Shown here piece by piece: positions 24,405 through 36,509 of a stretch of 64,000 nucleotides of DNA. How positions within the stretch are numbered: position 1 is the first letter of the stretch; the number at the start of each line of letters is the position of its first letter. The DNA comes from Strigamia acuminata (Eukaryota; Arthropoda; Chilopoda; Geophilomorpha; Linotaeniidae): NCBI GenBank assembly GCA_949358305.1, contig OX442318.1, positions 1,660,501 through 1,724,500 of the forward strand, written 5' to 3'. The notes under the pieces were generated by a model. That model was not told where the DNA came from. It saw only the letters and a program-made list of their open reading frames with translations, and did no database searches. Both the position numbers and the translations under genes were made by a program.

Positions 24405-27400
24405 TTCTGGGGTCCCAGTGCTCAAAACTGCACATGTTGCATCTGACATGGTTTTGATGTTGCAGTGTGAACCTGCCATATCAAAGTTCCAGCACATGCA
24501 ACAAACTCCTATTTTCTCCTTTCTCAACCTGACAAGTGAATAAGTTTGCACTTTGATGATAAACCTAGACCTAGGTCAACAACAATTTCCTTTTAACATC
24601 TTATCTAGTGATATATTCCCCACAGTTTGGCCCTTTGGTAATGCAGGAAGATGCCACAAAACAAACCAGAGAAGGGAAATAACCCTTGGGGCCTGAAAGC
24701 CATTGCACCACTCTCTTTCCTGCATCTATGATGTGGCAGTTTGAAGTCTGTTGAACTAGATTACTAACAGCAAATTTTGAAAAGTTTTCACTTGGTGATA
24801 TTCTTCATTTTGTAACTTATCTCATTACATAATTAAGTAAGCAGATATATCCAAGTGGCTTAGCAAAGTTGCAAAATTTATTATTGAGGATTTTTCTACC
24901 AACTATTTTTAACCTTGAATTCAATTCATGTGCATCATTTAGCCAATTTTTTACTCAATCTGTCTTTAAAAAAAAACCCAAACAGCTGCAGCCAGTCATG
25001 TGTTTGTGAAACACTTTCCCAATTACATTTTTGAAAAAAATACAGCAATTAAGGATATGTACACTAGTTAATAGAGTAGGGATGTTGTAACCTTGAGGAT
25101 TACAATATACAAATATGGCTACAAGATGATACTGAGTTTAGTTGTTGGCTTTGCTCCTAGATGGAGATGACATTGTATTTAGAGGCAAATGGTCTATAAT
25201 TAGAAATGTTTGAAATTGTAATTCCAGTGGTGATGCAATGGAATATTTCAATAACCTCATTTTGATAACCTAAAATTAATGTCTCCAAGTTAGTCCTCAA
25301 TAATAAATATAAGGAAAATGATGCAGAAATTGCAGGATATTTGCAATTAGGTTGCACAAGAGATAGAAAAAGCAGAAATTTGCACAACTATTTGGAGCCG
25401 CGTAAGCCGCGCTTTATCGGAGGATTTGCAGTTCACATAAAATGTGCTGGATTAGAATTAGAACAAGTATTTTTAAGTAAGTTAGTCATCACCAGGAGGC
25501 AGGATAAGTCAATAGTTGGCTTAGTTTTAACTGGTGGGGGTCTGAAGTCCCAAACAAGGTTGACACCGGCTAAAGATATCATTGCATACCTTTCCCTCTA
25601 TAATACATAAGACCTTGGCTGTGATGCAGCTTAGCTTTTTCCATTTAGAATTGGAATGTAGCTATTCTTGTATGTCCCTTAATAAATATTAACAAAACTG
25701 CATTTTGTTTGAGTGTGCTGGGAATTGATCTGTGCAGAGATAATTTGATTATCTCCACATGATTTATTAGTGAGGACAAAAGAAACAATGAAATATTCAA
25801 GTCCATTCTTGTGTCATTCTTTTATTACATAATAATATCTGCCACTTGTTTATCTTTTAGATATATTCACTAGATGATGAATAAATTCCAAAGGCCAAAA
25901 CAGATAAGGCTAATAATAAATATTGGAAGTAATTGTTCATGTCATTGTTTTGTTTTATTGGAACTGCAGCAATCAGCTGATAAAAGGTTGCAAGAGCACC
26001 TAGTCATTGCTTTTCTTTAATATCCTTCAGTAAATGATAAAAAGGTATTGAATGGGCTTTTATTCTGCCTCATGATGTGTATCATGTTGTCAGTGCAGTC
26101 AATGGGTAGTTACAAGGAATAAGTGGTCTGGTGTGTTATTCTATCCTCAGCTTGTGCTTTTAAATCTAGATGCATATTAAATGCATTAACTATTTATCTC
26201 ATGCTTCATTTCACTATTAAAATAAAAAGCTTTAGTTCAAGGACTTTTTATTGGATCTTGGCCTGTACATTCTTTCAAATTCACAACTCTGAGTTGGATT
26301 ATTTGAATAGAGTGCCCTAAACAAAGCAAAATGCTGCTTTTTGGAAAATATATTTCACAATTCCAAACCCTAAAGAAACCCTTTTTTAAAGTCTTTGGGG
26401 GCCCTTCTGCATCTTAAACCTATATAATTGTTTCATTTTGGAAAATCAGGGGCCCCTGACTGGTTGGAAAATTTCTGAGGACCCTTGAGACATCTTTGGG
26501 AAGTAGTCTTTAAATGGACAACCTTTGTCCATTTCAATGAAGTGATTTTAATGACATTAATGGCACTTTAAACTGCAAACAATTAATCAAAACCACAGGC
26601 CTTTCGATCAAACGGCTGATCCTCCGATGTCATTTTGTTCAACGACTAATTTGTTAAACTCTAAGGGTATTTACAGTATGCACCTTTAGGAAAAAGGACT
26701 GATATTCTGAACAATGGTGAAAGGGGAATGAAGCAAAATAGTTTGCAAACAATTGCTGTAGATGTCAATCAGGCCTGTGGGATATTGCGATATATGCAAA
26801 ATCAACATCTAAAACGGTTTGGGAATTATTTACTGTGAACCAGACTTTCTGAACCACCCTGTATAGCAGTACAGTTTTTGAATTTATGTGTTGCGTATTC
26901 GTATCGAAATGAGATATCGCAAACGATGAGATATCAGTTAACGATATTGTTACGCGTACGGACCGTTCCGCTTATCGGCAGTTGTCGAAATTTAACAACT
27001 AATTAATCGAATTTGAATATGATTACCATATCGCATTCATATTCCCTTTGGAAAATAATCTCACAGGTCTAGACGCCATCATCTTTGCAAGATTTTACCC
27101 TAGGTTACCTAACTTCAACTTTGCTAATACATTTCCTCGTCTGCTTCCTTATTGACAAATACCATTAAGTGAAACCGGTCTGCATATTAGCTCAGGGTTA
27201 TGCGGTGCAAGTTATATAACATCTTTTACCTTGGTCCAAACAAGTTGTCTGGTTTGTTCTTGCCAGGGACTTGAGTAAACAGATGGAGAGATCTCACACT
27301 TGATGTTCTCCTGTCAATTTAGTGCCATGAGTGGGAAATTCTCATTCAGTCCAGCTCCCACCTTGGCATCAATTTTTTTCTCCCATTTTTTTTGTCTCTC

Positions 27401-29210
27401 TTTGCTTTTCACTTCCTATTCTCATTTTATTGTACCAGCTCTAACTTCCACACTCAATGACCCTAATGCTAATGGTAGTGTGAATCCTAAAAAGTTTCAT
27501 CAATGAATCCATCACAAAAAAGTGGATCAATGGAACTTGTGCTGGAATTGACATCTGAATGGAAAGTGGTAATCAAAACCCTAAGATTTGGTACTCATTA
27601 ATTTCATCATCTATTGTCTGTTTTGATGTCAAGAATAAATGCATGTGCATTTTGCAATCTTTGTTTACACCCTAGTGACAAATTATGATCATTATTGAGG
27701 TCACACACATCAGATTGTAACACCTACTTCCTGATAATGCATCAATAAATACTAGTCTACCACATGCTTTCTATTCAATTTCTGCTGGATTTAATAGACA
27801 TTTCAAGATTTACCGGCTTATCGGTAAAACCCGTGCTTTCATCCACAGGATTTCCTGTGGGTGTACCAATGTCTCTGATTCTCAATAAGACCCTAAACTG
27901 CTGCAATAAATCCTCAAACTAGTAAAATAGATCAAGAAACTGCTGCAACATCCCAAAATTGAAACAATATGACCCAAAATTGAAAATGTGTCCCTAAATT
28001 GAAACAATAAGCCATGGGTCATTTTATCCCATGTCCCTGTCCCTGCTCTTGGGCCCCTGAGCTTGAAATAATTATTTTTATTTTTATTCTAGAGGACAAG
28101 TGACATCGCAATGCAGTTTTTGGATTTGTGTATCGCGTATTTGCACCGCAACGAGATATCGAAAACACATGCACCGACGTTTGCGGAAACATCTCGTGGA
28201 AGTCCAAAACACCAATTAATCTTTTCCTCTGTATAACATACTTGTAATTTACTCCATGGGAGTGTCTAATAAAAATAATAATAATAAAATAATAATAATA
28301 TATCGCAATTGTGCATTGCGTTGCAGGCGAGTGATCAGCGCGCAGGGTAATGTAAGAATGGCGTTCTGATATGCGAAGTAGCTGCAGATGCGTAGGTTTT
28401 AAGTCGAGGTTTCGCAAACTATCCATCTTTGGTATTGCGACAGGTCCGAGTATAGATGCTGGTGACCTTAAGCTTTATAACCCACTTCATCTGCAAAAAG
28501 CTGCTGTACAAACAACCAGAATGGTTATTTCCGGTTTGAGCTATGTTGGAACATGCGCGACCAAAAAATAGAAATAGGTTATTCGAGTTATGTGGTGAAG
28601 TTGAACTTATCCGGTTACTTTTGCAGAATGCAAATAAATTACGTTCAATTGATTTCTATGGGGATGACGTTGTTTGGGTTTATTTGTGCGAAGTGCGTCA
28701 CGAGTTGGTCACGTGATGGGGAAAATACCGTGTGATTGGGAAAAAAAATTTTAAAAAAATAAAAAATAAAAATATGGAAGTTCATCGACCCTGTGGGGAA
28801 AATGTGGGTTGGTGATGTCATAGTTATGCACTCGTGGGTACCCGTATGCAGTGCAACTTTGGCACGTTGGCTTTGATAAGGAAATAAGGGCAGAGTGTTT
28901 TTTAATAAATAATAAAGAATACAACCATGACTAGAAAAAAAAATTTTTGGAAAAAAAAATTTTTTTTTCTTTTCTAAAAAATTTTCAGAAATTTTCAAAA
29001 ATTTTTTTTAAAAAATTAAAATTTTTTTTTAAATAATTTCTAAATTTTTTTAGAATAATTTTTAAATCTTTCCAAAATAATTTCTAAATTTTTCCAAAAT
29101 AATTTTTCAAATTTTTTTTCTAAAAAAAATAAAATTTTTCTAAATTTTATTTTTTAATTTTTCTTAAAAATAATTTTCTAAAAATTTTTAAAAATTTTCT
29201 AAAAATCCTC
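24405..29210. other. Gene-poor region
   Basis: No exon with family or splice support was found on either strand. Noted contents: a diverged repeat pair at about 26874-26925 and 28110-28163 (shared CAGTTTTTGAATTT..GAGATATCG pattern), several GGGGCCC-rich fragments near 26395-26500, and very A/T-rich low-complexity sequence at about 28915-29210. Confidence 0.5.
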
Positions 29211-29720
29211 TTCGATTTGGGGGTCAAGGTTAAAATTTGCTTTGGCGAAAGAAAAAAAAAAACCATAATGGCGTCAGAAGTTCGGGCACGTGTCCAAACG
29301 AGCGAGGAAATAATCGAAGAAAATTCCAAGGGCACCGCCAGGCGCAGAAGCGGCGCCACTGCTGCGTTTTATTGTCCCCACGTGGAAGCGCAGACCTCCA
29401 CGTGACCTTGTTGCGCAATAGAAGGAGATTTAGCCTCGAAAATGGGTCGGAAAAGTGCGGAATCGCAACGATTGTGATGTAACAAGATGGGCACACTCGA
29501 CCCTGATTGGAGGTTACGTTTATTGATTGGGAATTGGAAATCTGGCGATGTTTTGAAATGGATCCAGGTGCGAGCGGAGAAAGTGACAAACAACTTTTCG
29601 CTTTTTCACAACTCGCATTGCTGGCATCTGTGCATCTGGTTAATTAATAATTACATCACACGCGCTGCTCTTTTCTCATATTTTCGCATCGAATTTCATT
29701 TGTTTACGAGAACAATTGGT
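29211..29720 (+). promoter_or_regulatory. Promoter-like island with a possible short first exon
   Basis: The GC content rises and an ATG at 29268, in the YY1-like context CCATAATGGCG, opens a 45-codon frame beginning MASEVRARVQTSEEIIEE. This looks like a first exon, but I found no continuing exon and do not recognise the product. A CACGTG E-box lies just before the frame's end. Treat as an unassigned promoter or first exon. Confidence 0.3.
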
Positions 29721-31430
29721 AAAAATAAGTCAATTTCGGCCTAGTTTTGGTGTTTTTGTTGTTTTTTCGTACATTTTTGTTGGTTTTTGGTATTTTTTCA
29801 TTTTATTTTTGCTTTTTTCCGTTTTTTTAACTGATTTTTTGTTATTTTTGGTATTTCCCATGATATTTTTTCTTTTTAGGTTTTCCTTGTTATTTTTTAT
29901 ATTTTTCATGTTATTAAAATGTTTTCTGCTGTTTTCTTCATGTTTTAAAAATATTATTTTCGATACTTTTATTGTTTTTTTAGTTATTTTTGATATTGTT
30001 GCTGTTTTTCTATTTTTCGTTCATTTTTGATGTTTTTCTAGTTATTTTTGACATTTTTGCTGTTTTTTTTTTTTTAGTTATTTTTGATATTTTTGATATT
30101 TTTGCTGCTTTTCTTATTTTTGCTGTTTTTCATGCTATTTTTACGATATTTCATGTTTATTGCTGGTTTTTATGCTATTTTTACTGTTTCTCATAATAAT
30201 TTTTCTATTATTGTTGTTTTCTACTGTTTTGCTGATGTTTTATTTTATTTTATTTTATTTCATCTTTTTGATTGTGTTTTTAATGTTTTTTGAAAGCGAG
30301 TTAAAAACATCTGCTTGTGTTTATCAAATTGGGGAATATGGAGTTTGGTTTCATTTTCTCTAATTTTGATTTGTTTTGTTTTTTTGCGATTTCATAAGAG
30401 TGCATGGGGGGGGGGGGGGGATTTCAGTGGCTTCCTTGTGATTGCACCTATCAACCGGCATCCTGTTAGGCTTTACAAGTGTCATCCTTCTGTCTTTATG
30501 CTTTGCAAGGCCAAATATATTTACAAAACAGCAAAAATAAAAAAAAAAATAAAAAAATTATTGAAAACGCTCTTTATAATCGTTAAAACGATCCCTCGAG
30601 TGTCTTAAGTCGCGTTTTAACCGTTTCAAGGGCCCACATTAATCAAAATTGCTTTTAAAAACATTTAAAACGGCTCAAAAATCCCGTTTTAACAAAACTT
30701 ACACGCAAAACATCTAAAACAAACGTAAAAAATCCCGTTTTAACCGTTTCTAGACCCCGTTTTACTCAAAACCAACACCAAACCCCCGTTTTACCCTCCC
30801 AAAACACCGCCAAACCAACATTTCCCATTTATTCTCATTGTTTATCTAATTAATCACAAATCGAAAGCAATCGCAACGCAAAGCGAAACCTAACCAAACA
30901 AGCCCATCCACCTCGCGCTTCGTTCCTCCGCTCGGAATGCGTGTTCGCACCGTTTCTAAATTTGTTTTTACAACTTGAGACCGATTACGTAACGGTTCGA
31001 ACGAAGATGGCTTCAAATACAGGATGTGAAAGTGAAGCGAGACTTAAACGCTCTCACGATCTCGTGCATTAAAAACCCATTCAGCTGTGCAGCTCTGACG
31101 TCACGGTTTGTTATGATATGACGTCAAGAGCGCACGCAAACGCTCTTTTCACTCTTTTCACATCAATCTAGCCTTTCCCCAGCCCATTCAAACCCATAAT
31201 TGTTGCAACTTAGCAACAAAGGAGAAGAAAATTACATAAGACAAGTAAAAATAAAACGCAAAAACTGTTTTAACTGCTAATTTGAAACTTTTCCGTCTAG
31301 CTCGTGTTACATAACACGAGAGATGGCCCAATACTGAATAATCATTGTTGCAATGTACATTTTAACGAGCCAATTGACACCTAACCTCAACTAATTATTT
31401 CTTCTTTTAAATTTCAGGCATTCCAGGCGT
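29721..31430. other. Intergenic: T-rich low complexity, G run, CRE sites
   Basis: 29750-30290 is T-rich with TTTTTGATATTTTTG-like units and no gene. A 15-base G run sits at 30406-30420. At 31096-31103 and 31119-31126 there are two perfect TGACGTCA CRE palindromes 23 bases apart, in a locally GC-richer stretch that could be a promoter for the small gene starting at 31782. Confidence 0.5.
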
Positions 31431-31781
31431 TGAAATGAAAATTAAGAAGAAAACGACGATTTATAAAAGCCTGAATTACCTAATACGAAATTAATCATTG
31501 ATATGAAGACATATTACATTGTAAGGGTTACTTGTCCCCACGCTGCCCTGGCAAAGACCATTCCGTCAAACGGATCCCGTTTGACCCACTGAGGAAGCCG
31601 ATAAAGAAACGTCGGAAATGTCTCCCGAATAAACGACGTTGTCGCGCTTTTTTGGATTCGCGATAACTATTTTCGCGATATATCATGCGTTTTAACGTAT
31701 TTGGGAGGTGCACATTGGTTTTCCATCGTCAAAAACCACCCAAAATCTATCGCAAAATTCCCCCAAAACGCCGCCGCAAAC

Positions 31782-32081
31782 ATGATCGAGGAAGATTCGC
31801 TCCGGTTGCAGCGAAATCAACCAGACGGATCAGCTGATCAGCTTAAATATCGAGCAAAGCAAACAGCTGTTATGATTAGAGCGGATAGAGCAGACTGTTC
31901 CTCGAGCATGTTTTCCGGCCTGACCTACAATAAAATTGCTCACTTACCAAAGATGAAAAAAAAGGAAAGAATCGAAGCTTATGGTTTGCGGGACACGAAA
32001 AATAGCGATGCAAAAATAAGTAATGTCCTACGAAGCTGTGATTATATTATATTGATCTTCTTTCTTTTGGTTTCTGTATAA
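31782..32081 (+). CDS. Small possible tail-anchored membrane protein, 99 aa
   Basis: I do not recognise the family. The frame starts at an ATG in the good context GCAAACATG. It encodes a polar, charged domain with four Cys or Ser-rich spots and a basic patch KMKKKERIEA (about residues 57-66). It ends in a hydrophobic segment, YIILIFFLLVSV, right at the C terminus, the layout of a tail-anchored protein inserted after translation. The frame is open 27 codons further upstream, but that part reads like untranslated sequence. Two CRE palindromes about 0.65 kb upstream could belong to its promoter. It could instead be a chance frame or one exon of a longer gene. Confidence 0.45.
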   Translation: MIEEDSLRLQRNQPDGSADQLKYRAKQTAVMIRADRADCSSSMFSGLTYNKIAHLPKMKKKERIEAYGLRDTKNSDAKISNVLRSCDYIILIFFLLVSV

Positions 32082-32848
32082 AAATATAAAAGTACAAAAT
32101 ATACTGGCCAAAGGAAAAGTAGCTAAGTGCCCCTCCCTGCTTCCAGCTTTGTGGACAGACTCTCCCACGTTGGGTTCTGCCTTTTAAGGCTGTGCAAGAG
32201 TGGTGTATCAATGCGCCAATGTGATAGTGCTGCACTCACTATCAGCCCTGGTGAGTCCAATCGTCTTCCCACATGGAGAAATTGATTTGGTCACATGATT
32301 TGTGTGTTGTTTCTCACTTTTTTGGACATATTTCTTGGGTTTTTTGGGTTTTGGACATCATTTTCTCCTGGACTTATTTCTCTTGTGTGGATGTGTGCCA
32401 GCTGTTAATTTAGGGCTTGTTTTCACCACTTGATGGCACTGCTCTACAGTGGTGAAAACTGTTGGATTATTTATTTTATTTCTTGGTTTCTCTCCACTTG
32501 CCTCACATTTAATTGTTTCATGTATGGAACACATTTATTTATTTTTGTTTATCATTTTTTTTAATGATTGACAGTATTATCAAGTTCTAATTACATTTGT
32601 ACAAGTGCATTCTTGAATCCATATCTAGTGTCATACTAGTCAGACTTTTTTGACAATATTTCACAGCTGTTACATGTCAAAACAAACATATCTCATTTCA
32701 AACTACTTGTGGAAATAAAAGTGTTTACCACTTGTCAACAGGGTCACTTGATAACCAGCAATTCCAAAAAAAAAATTTAAAAAAAAAAATGGTGAGTGAT
32801 TACTGATAAACAACTTATCTCATTATATAATAATCCATTTGATTTCAT
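32082..32848. other. Intergenic region
   Basis: Sequence between the small membrane-protein frame and the last WD40 exon candidate. Includes A-rich stretches near 32766-32790. No feature seen. Confidence 0.5.
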
Positions 32849-35800
32849 TTAATCTGTTTTTGATTTAGCTGATTGCTGAGACCTCCTTCGCAATCCGCGC
32901 CGAACGTATGTTCTCGAAGCCATATCTGGAAGTCCGTGAGATATGTGCATAATTTTGAGCGAGCCGTCGGTAGAGCCGGCTGCAATCCTGTTGCCTGCGG
33001 TGTGACAGCAAGTTACCGATCGGTTAAACTGAACCAAACCGGTCACCTAGGAAAAATAAAAAACAATTCTACCAGGGCAGGCTTAAGACATGACTGGGCG
33101 GTGCAAAAAAAGACTGATTTTAGTTTTCGCGTATTCAAAACAATAAACTACGGGCCGCGCCGAAAAGAATTGCCGATAAACCCGGAGCCAGCCCTGAATA
33201 CAACCAGTATAAATAAAAACTTCTCCAGGGTATAGCTACAGCTCTTTCCCCCAAGGCTTGTTCTATAACAAAGTGTCCTGGAGGAAAAAACTGACAATTT
33301 TTATCCAAGCCTCCAAGCTAAAACCCTGCCAAGCCAGACATTGCCCAAGGGCAGTACTGCCACAAGTCTTTTTTTTATTTTTTTTGCCTGAGGATGGCAG
33401 ATGCATTATGCCCTTAGCTCCAGTCCTGCCTCAAGGGTTATAATTGCCTGCAATGCTTACATCAGCTGTGCTGGTATTAACTGCCTGGATATTTTTGGTC
33501 CCACTGCCTCCTGTGAACAGCAATGGGCATTCAGGTCCATGAAGACAAAATTGGCAGAAGTAAAGATGTTCTGCTTGCACGTTAGTTAGACTAACGGACA
33601 AGGTGCTTAATAAGTTTGCGCTATGTAAATCCCACAGTTGTAAACTGCCTCTTGGTAACCAGGAAGCAGTGGCTATTACTTTATCCTAAAAGATTTGGGA
33701 AAGCACTGTGAACATTAAATGCATTTTGTCATTTGCGTATTCAGTGTAAGCTGTGTGGTCCGTAAGTTTGAGCCGATGCCCAACCAGTCTTTGCCCAGAC
33801 AAAAGAAAGGTTTCAATAAACTGTTCATTCCTTTAAATGTCCTGTAGTAATTTACTTGGGTACCTAAACGATCACAGATAAGACAAACCATGGAAGTTAC
33901 ACTTAAACGGTTATTTTACATTGCCGGGTAAGGACATGACGACATGTATGCAGTGCTGGACTGGCCCGGCGAGCTACCGGGAGTTTCCCGGTGGCCCGTG
34001 GCCGCTGTGGCCTGTCCCGACTTCATTAATTGTGGCCCGGACACCCAGATTTCCCGGCAATAAATTTGTTCCCAGTCCAGCCGTGCATGTATGCGAGAAG
34101 AAGACTTCTGTTTGCGACGTTCCTGTCTTGTCAATTGTCAATGGTGAAAGAATCCCTTTTTAGAGTTCAAGCTTCGGGCCCCCAAAAGTGTGGATCCTGC
34201 TCAGTGGCAGTTTTAGCATCTGTAAGACACTAGGCATGTGTGAGGCGTGTCTTAAGCATGGACCACACAGCTTATAAAGTATCGTATTTTTACCCGGATG
34301 TCAATTCCATCTCCATATATGTATGGCCCAATGATGGTCTTGACCAATCCGTTGGCAAATCGCCTGTCCCATATCTAGTTCAAGTATCGGTGAACAAATC
34401 ATTCGAACAATAGGAAGTTACTTGAAATACCTTCACCATTTTGTCCCAACCGCCTGTCACCAACATGTCTGGATGTTGTGGATGGAATTTTACCGCTTGG
34501 ATTCTCAATGTGTGTCCGTAGTTTCCACCGGATATATTGTCCTTGTTCATTTCATCGCTGTCGTACATATTCACAACCTGGCATGAAAAACAAATCTGGT
34601 AACATCTGATCTTTTAAACAAATGCCACAAAAGCCAAGCATCAACTGGGAGGATAAGTGACTTAAAGAAGGTCAAAGTGACCAATGATGGTTTGATTACC
34701 TGCATGGTTTTTGGATCATAAAACCTAATGATTAAGTCATTTCCAGCCGTTACTAACTGGTCACCGGTTGCATTGATATCCATGGCCATAGTTTGGTTTG
34801 TCTCTGAAATACCCACAACATTCTGAATGCTTGTTAAAGCATTTGACATGTTTATTTTACCACTTGCAACAGATTGGAATGTTTGGCTTCTTAGTCTGGA
34901 CATATAGATAAATCCCAAAGGCCCGGTTGCATAAAACACTCTTGTCTCACGGTGTGGGTGGAAGCGAATACTAAAAATTGGTGCACTCTTGTTCGAAGGT
35001 GCCGTCAGCTTGTAGAGTTCTTCTTCACCGTCTTCAGTCAAACCAAATACCTACAAAATTGGGGGTTGATTGTAGACAAAGGAGAATGGCAGCTCAACAT
35101 TGAAAGACCTGTCTCTTGCATTTGCATTCGAAGACCCGTACCGGTAACAGATAAAAACATCATACTTTCTTCACTCTGTCCCTAGCGTCTCTTTCAGTTT
35201 TCGATGCAAATGCAAGGTAGGCTCAGGGATGGACTAGGAACAAATTTAGTACCGGGAAATCTGGATAGATCGGGCCATGGGAAATGAAATATAATTTTAC
35301 AAAGGCACTGGCTACCAGGAAATTACCGATATCCCGCCGGGCCAGTCCAGTGCATGGACCGGAGTAACAGACACCCTACGGGTGCTGTGGCAACAACGGC
35401 TTTTTAAAATCATCCTTTAATTAAGGGTTTTTCGAGACTTCAGGAAAAAGTTATTAGTGGAACCCCAAAAGATTCTTTTTATCAAAAAATCATTAATTTT
35501 TTTTAAAAATTTTAAAGAGCGCGGCTTCTTCGACAACCGAAAAACTACGTCTGAACAGGCCCGCTAACCGGCTTATGGAACAACCGAGCAGTGCCGATTT
35601 CACCTGCTAGCTTAACGTTGTAACAGATCTAACCAGATTTAGTTTTCGTGCATTCAAAAGAATGTACGACGTGACATCCGTGTCAGAAAACATGCGAAGC
35701 CAACCAGGGCTGAACTGGGAACAAATTTAGTACCGAGAAATCTGGATAATCGGACCACGAGAACAAATTTAGTATCGGGAAATCTGGATAATCGGACCAC

Positions 35801-36505
35801 GAGAACAAATTTAGTATCGGGAAATCTGGATAATCGGACCACGAGAACAAATTTAGTATCGGGAAATCTGGATAATCGGACCACGAGAACAAATTTAGTA
35901 CCGAGAAATCTGGATAATCAGACCACGAGAACAAATTTAGTATTGGGAAATCTGGATAGGTTGAAATTCACAATGTCACGGGCTACAGGGAAATTCCCGG
36001 TATCCCACTAGGCCAGTCCAGCCCTGCAAGGACCCATAAATCCGTCTCTGGGAAGGAAATAGGAAGCGAAAACCGAGACAATGTTTACTTTGATAGTTCC
36101 ATTGCCAAATCCAACGGCCAATACATCTTTTTGGGGATTAAATCTAACCGCATAGATGCCATCGTGATTAGGTATATCCATTTCTTTCGTCACTTTCAAC
36201 GATTCACCAGTAACGGGTTTCATCTCCTCCACCTTACTCGATTCGCCCGTAAATGCCTTAGAATGGTTTATCACAACACCGTGTCGTCCCGTACGGTTCA
36301 TTTCACTCAAATCCACTCGAGCGGAGCGCTAAAACGGTTACTAAAAGTATTTAGGTTCGAATTTTCTTTACCAACCGACTTCTCCTTGTTTGTTTGGGCA
36401 GGCATTGTGGGTAAAAGTGCGGCAAACGGAAATGACGTGTATTCGCCGAGTTCGAGTGATGGTAGCTGGAGGACTTCCGTTCGGTGTGGGTTCGGTTGTT
36501 CTCGT
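32849..36505 (-). CDS. WD40-repeat protein, multi-exon, partly resolved
   Basis: Exons on the minus strand: 36505-36372, 36328-36089, 35051-34700, 34577-34422, 34374-34294, and a candidate last exon 33046-32849. Beta-propeller signatures include GIYAVRFNPQKDVLAVGFGN, IFSIRFHPHRETRVFYATG, MAMDINATGDQLVTAGNDLI, IQAVKFHPQHPDMLVTGGWD with KVFQ|IWDRRF across a splice, and GPYIYGDGIDIR. The last exon adds GNRIAAGSTDGSLKIM and a basic end. WD40 proteins are scaffolds; I cannot name the subfamily. Exons 1-2 join in frame across a 43-base intron. Between 36089 and 35051 the phases do not match (exon 2 ends in phase 0, exon 3 needs two preceding bases), so a micro-exon is missing or a frameshift exists. 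The start codon lies upstream of 36505 and was not found. Introns contain three MITE copies. Confidence 0.7.
33747..34274. mobile_element. Possible 528-bp MITE with 15-bp inverted ends, containing a hAT copy
   Basis: TAAGCTGTGTGGTCC at 33747-33761 recurs as its exact reverse complement at 34260-34274. The interval has no coding frame and encloses hAT copy 4. A target duplication is not clear, so this may be a MITE or a chance inverted pair; the perfect 15-base match favours an element. Confidence 0.5.
33951..34085. mobile_element. hAT-type MITE, copy 4, reverse orientation, perfect 8-bp target duplication
   Basis: Ends CAGTGCTGGACTGG and CCAGTCCAGCCGTG. The family core is present as its reverse complement. 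Flanks CATGTATG at 33943-33950 and 34086-34093 are identical. It lies in the last intron of the WD40 gene. Confidence 0.88.
35224..35355. mobile_element. hAT-type MITE, copy 5
   Basis: Starts CAGGGATGGACTAGGAACAA, shares TTTAGTACCGGGAAATCTGG and ends GGGCCAGTCCAGTGCATG. The target duplication is no longer recognisable. It lies in a WD40-gene intron. Confidence 0.75.
35705..36026. mobile_element. hAT-type MITE, copy 6, with internal 42-bp tandem amplification
   Basis: Ends CAGGGCTGAACTGG and CCAGTCCAGCCCTG. Inside, a 42-bp unit starting AACAAATTTAGTA repeats from 35720, 35762, 35804, 35846, 35888 and 35930, so the left part of the element has been multiplied about sixfold. No clear target duplication. 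The tandem frame translates to a 14-residue repeat, which is not a gene. Confidence 0.85.
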
Positions 36506-36509
36506 CTGT

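Noticed and set aside
29268-29405. 45-codon frame starting MASEVRARVQ as a gene
   Set aside because: A first exon is possible, but no downstream exon or family match was found, so it is kept only as a promoter-like island.
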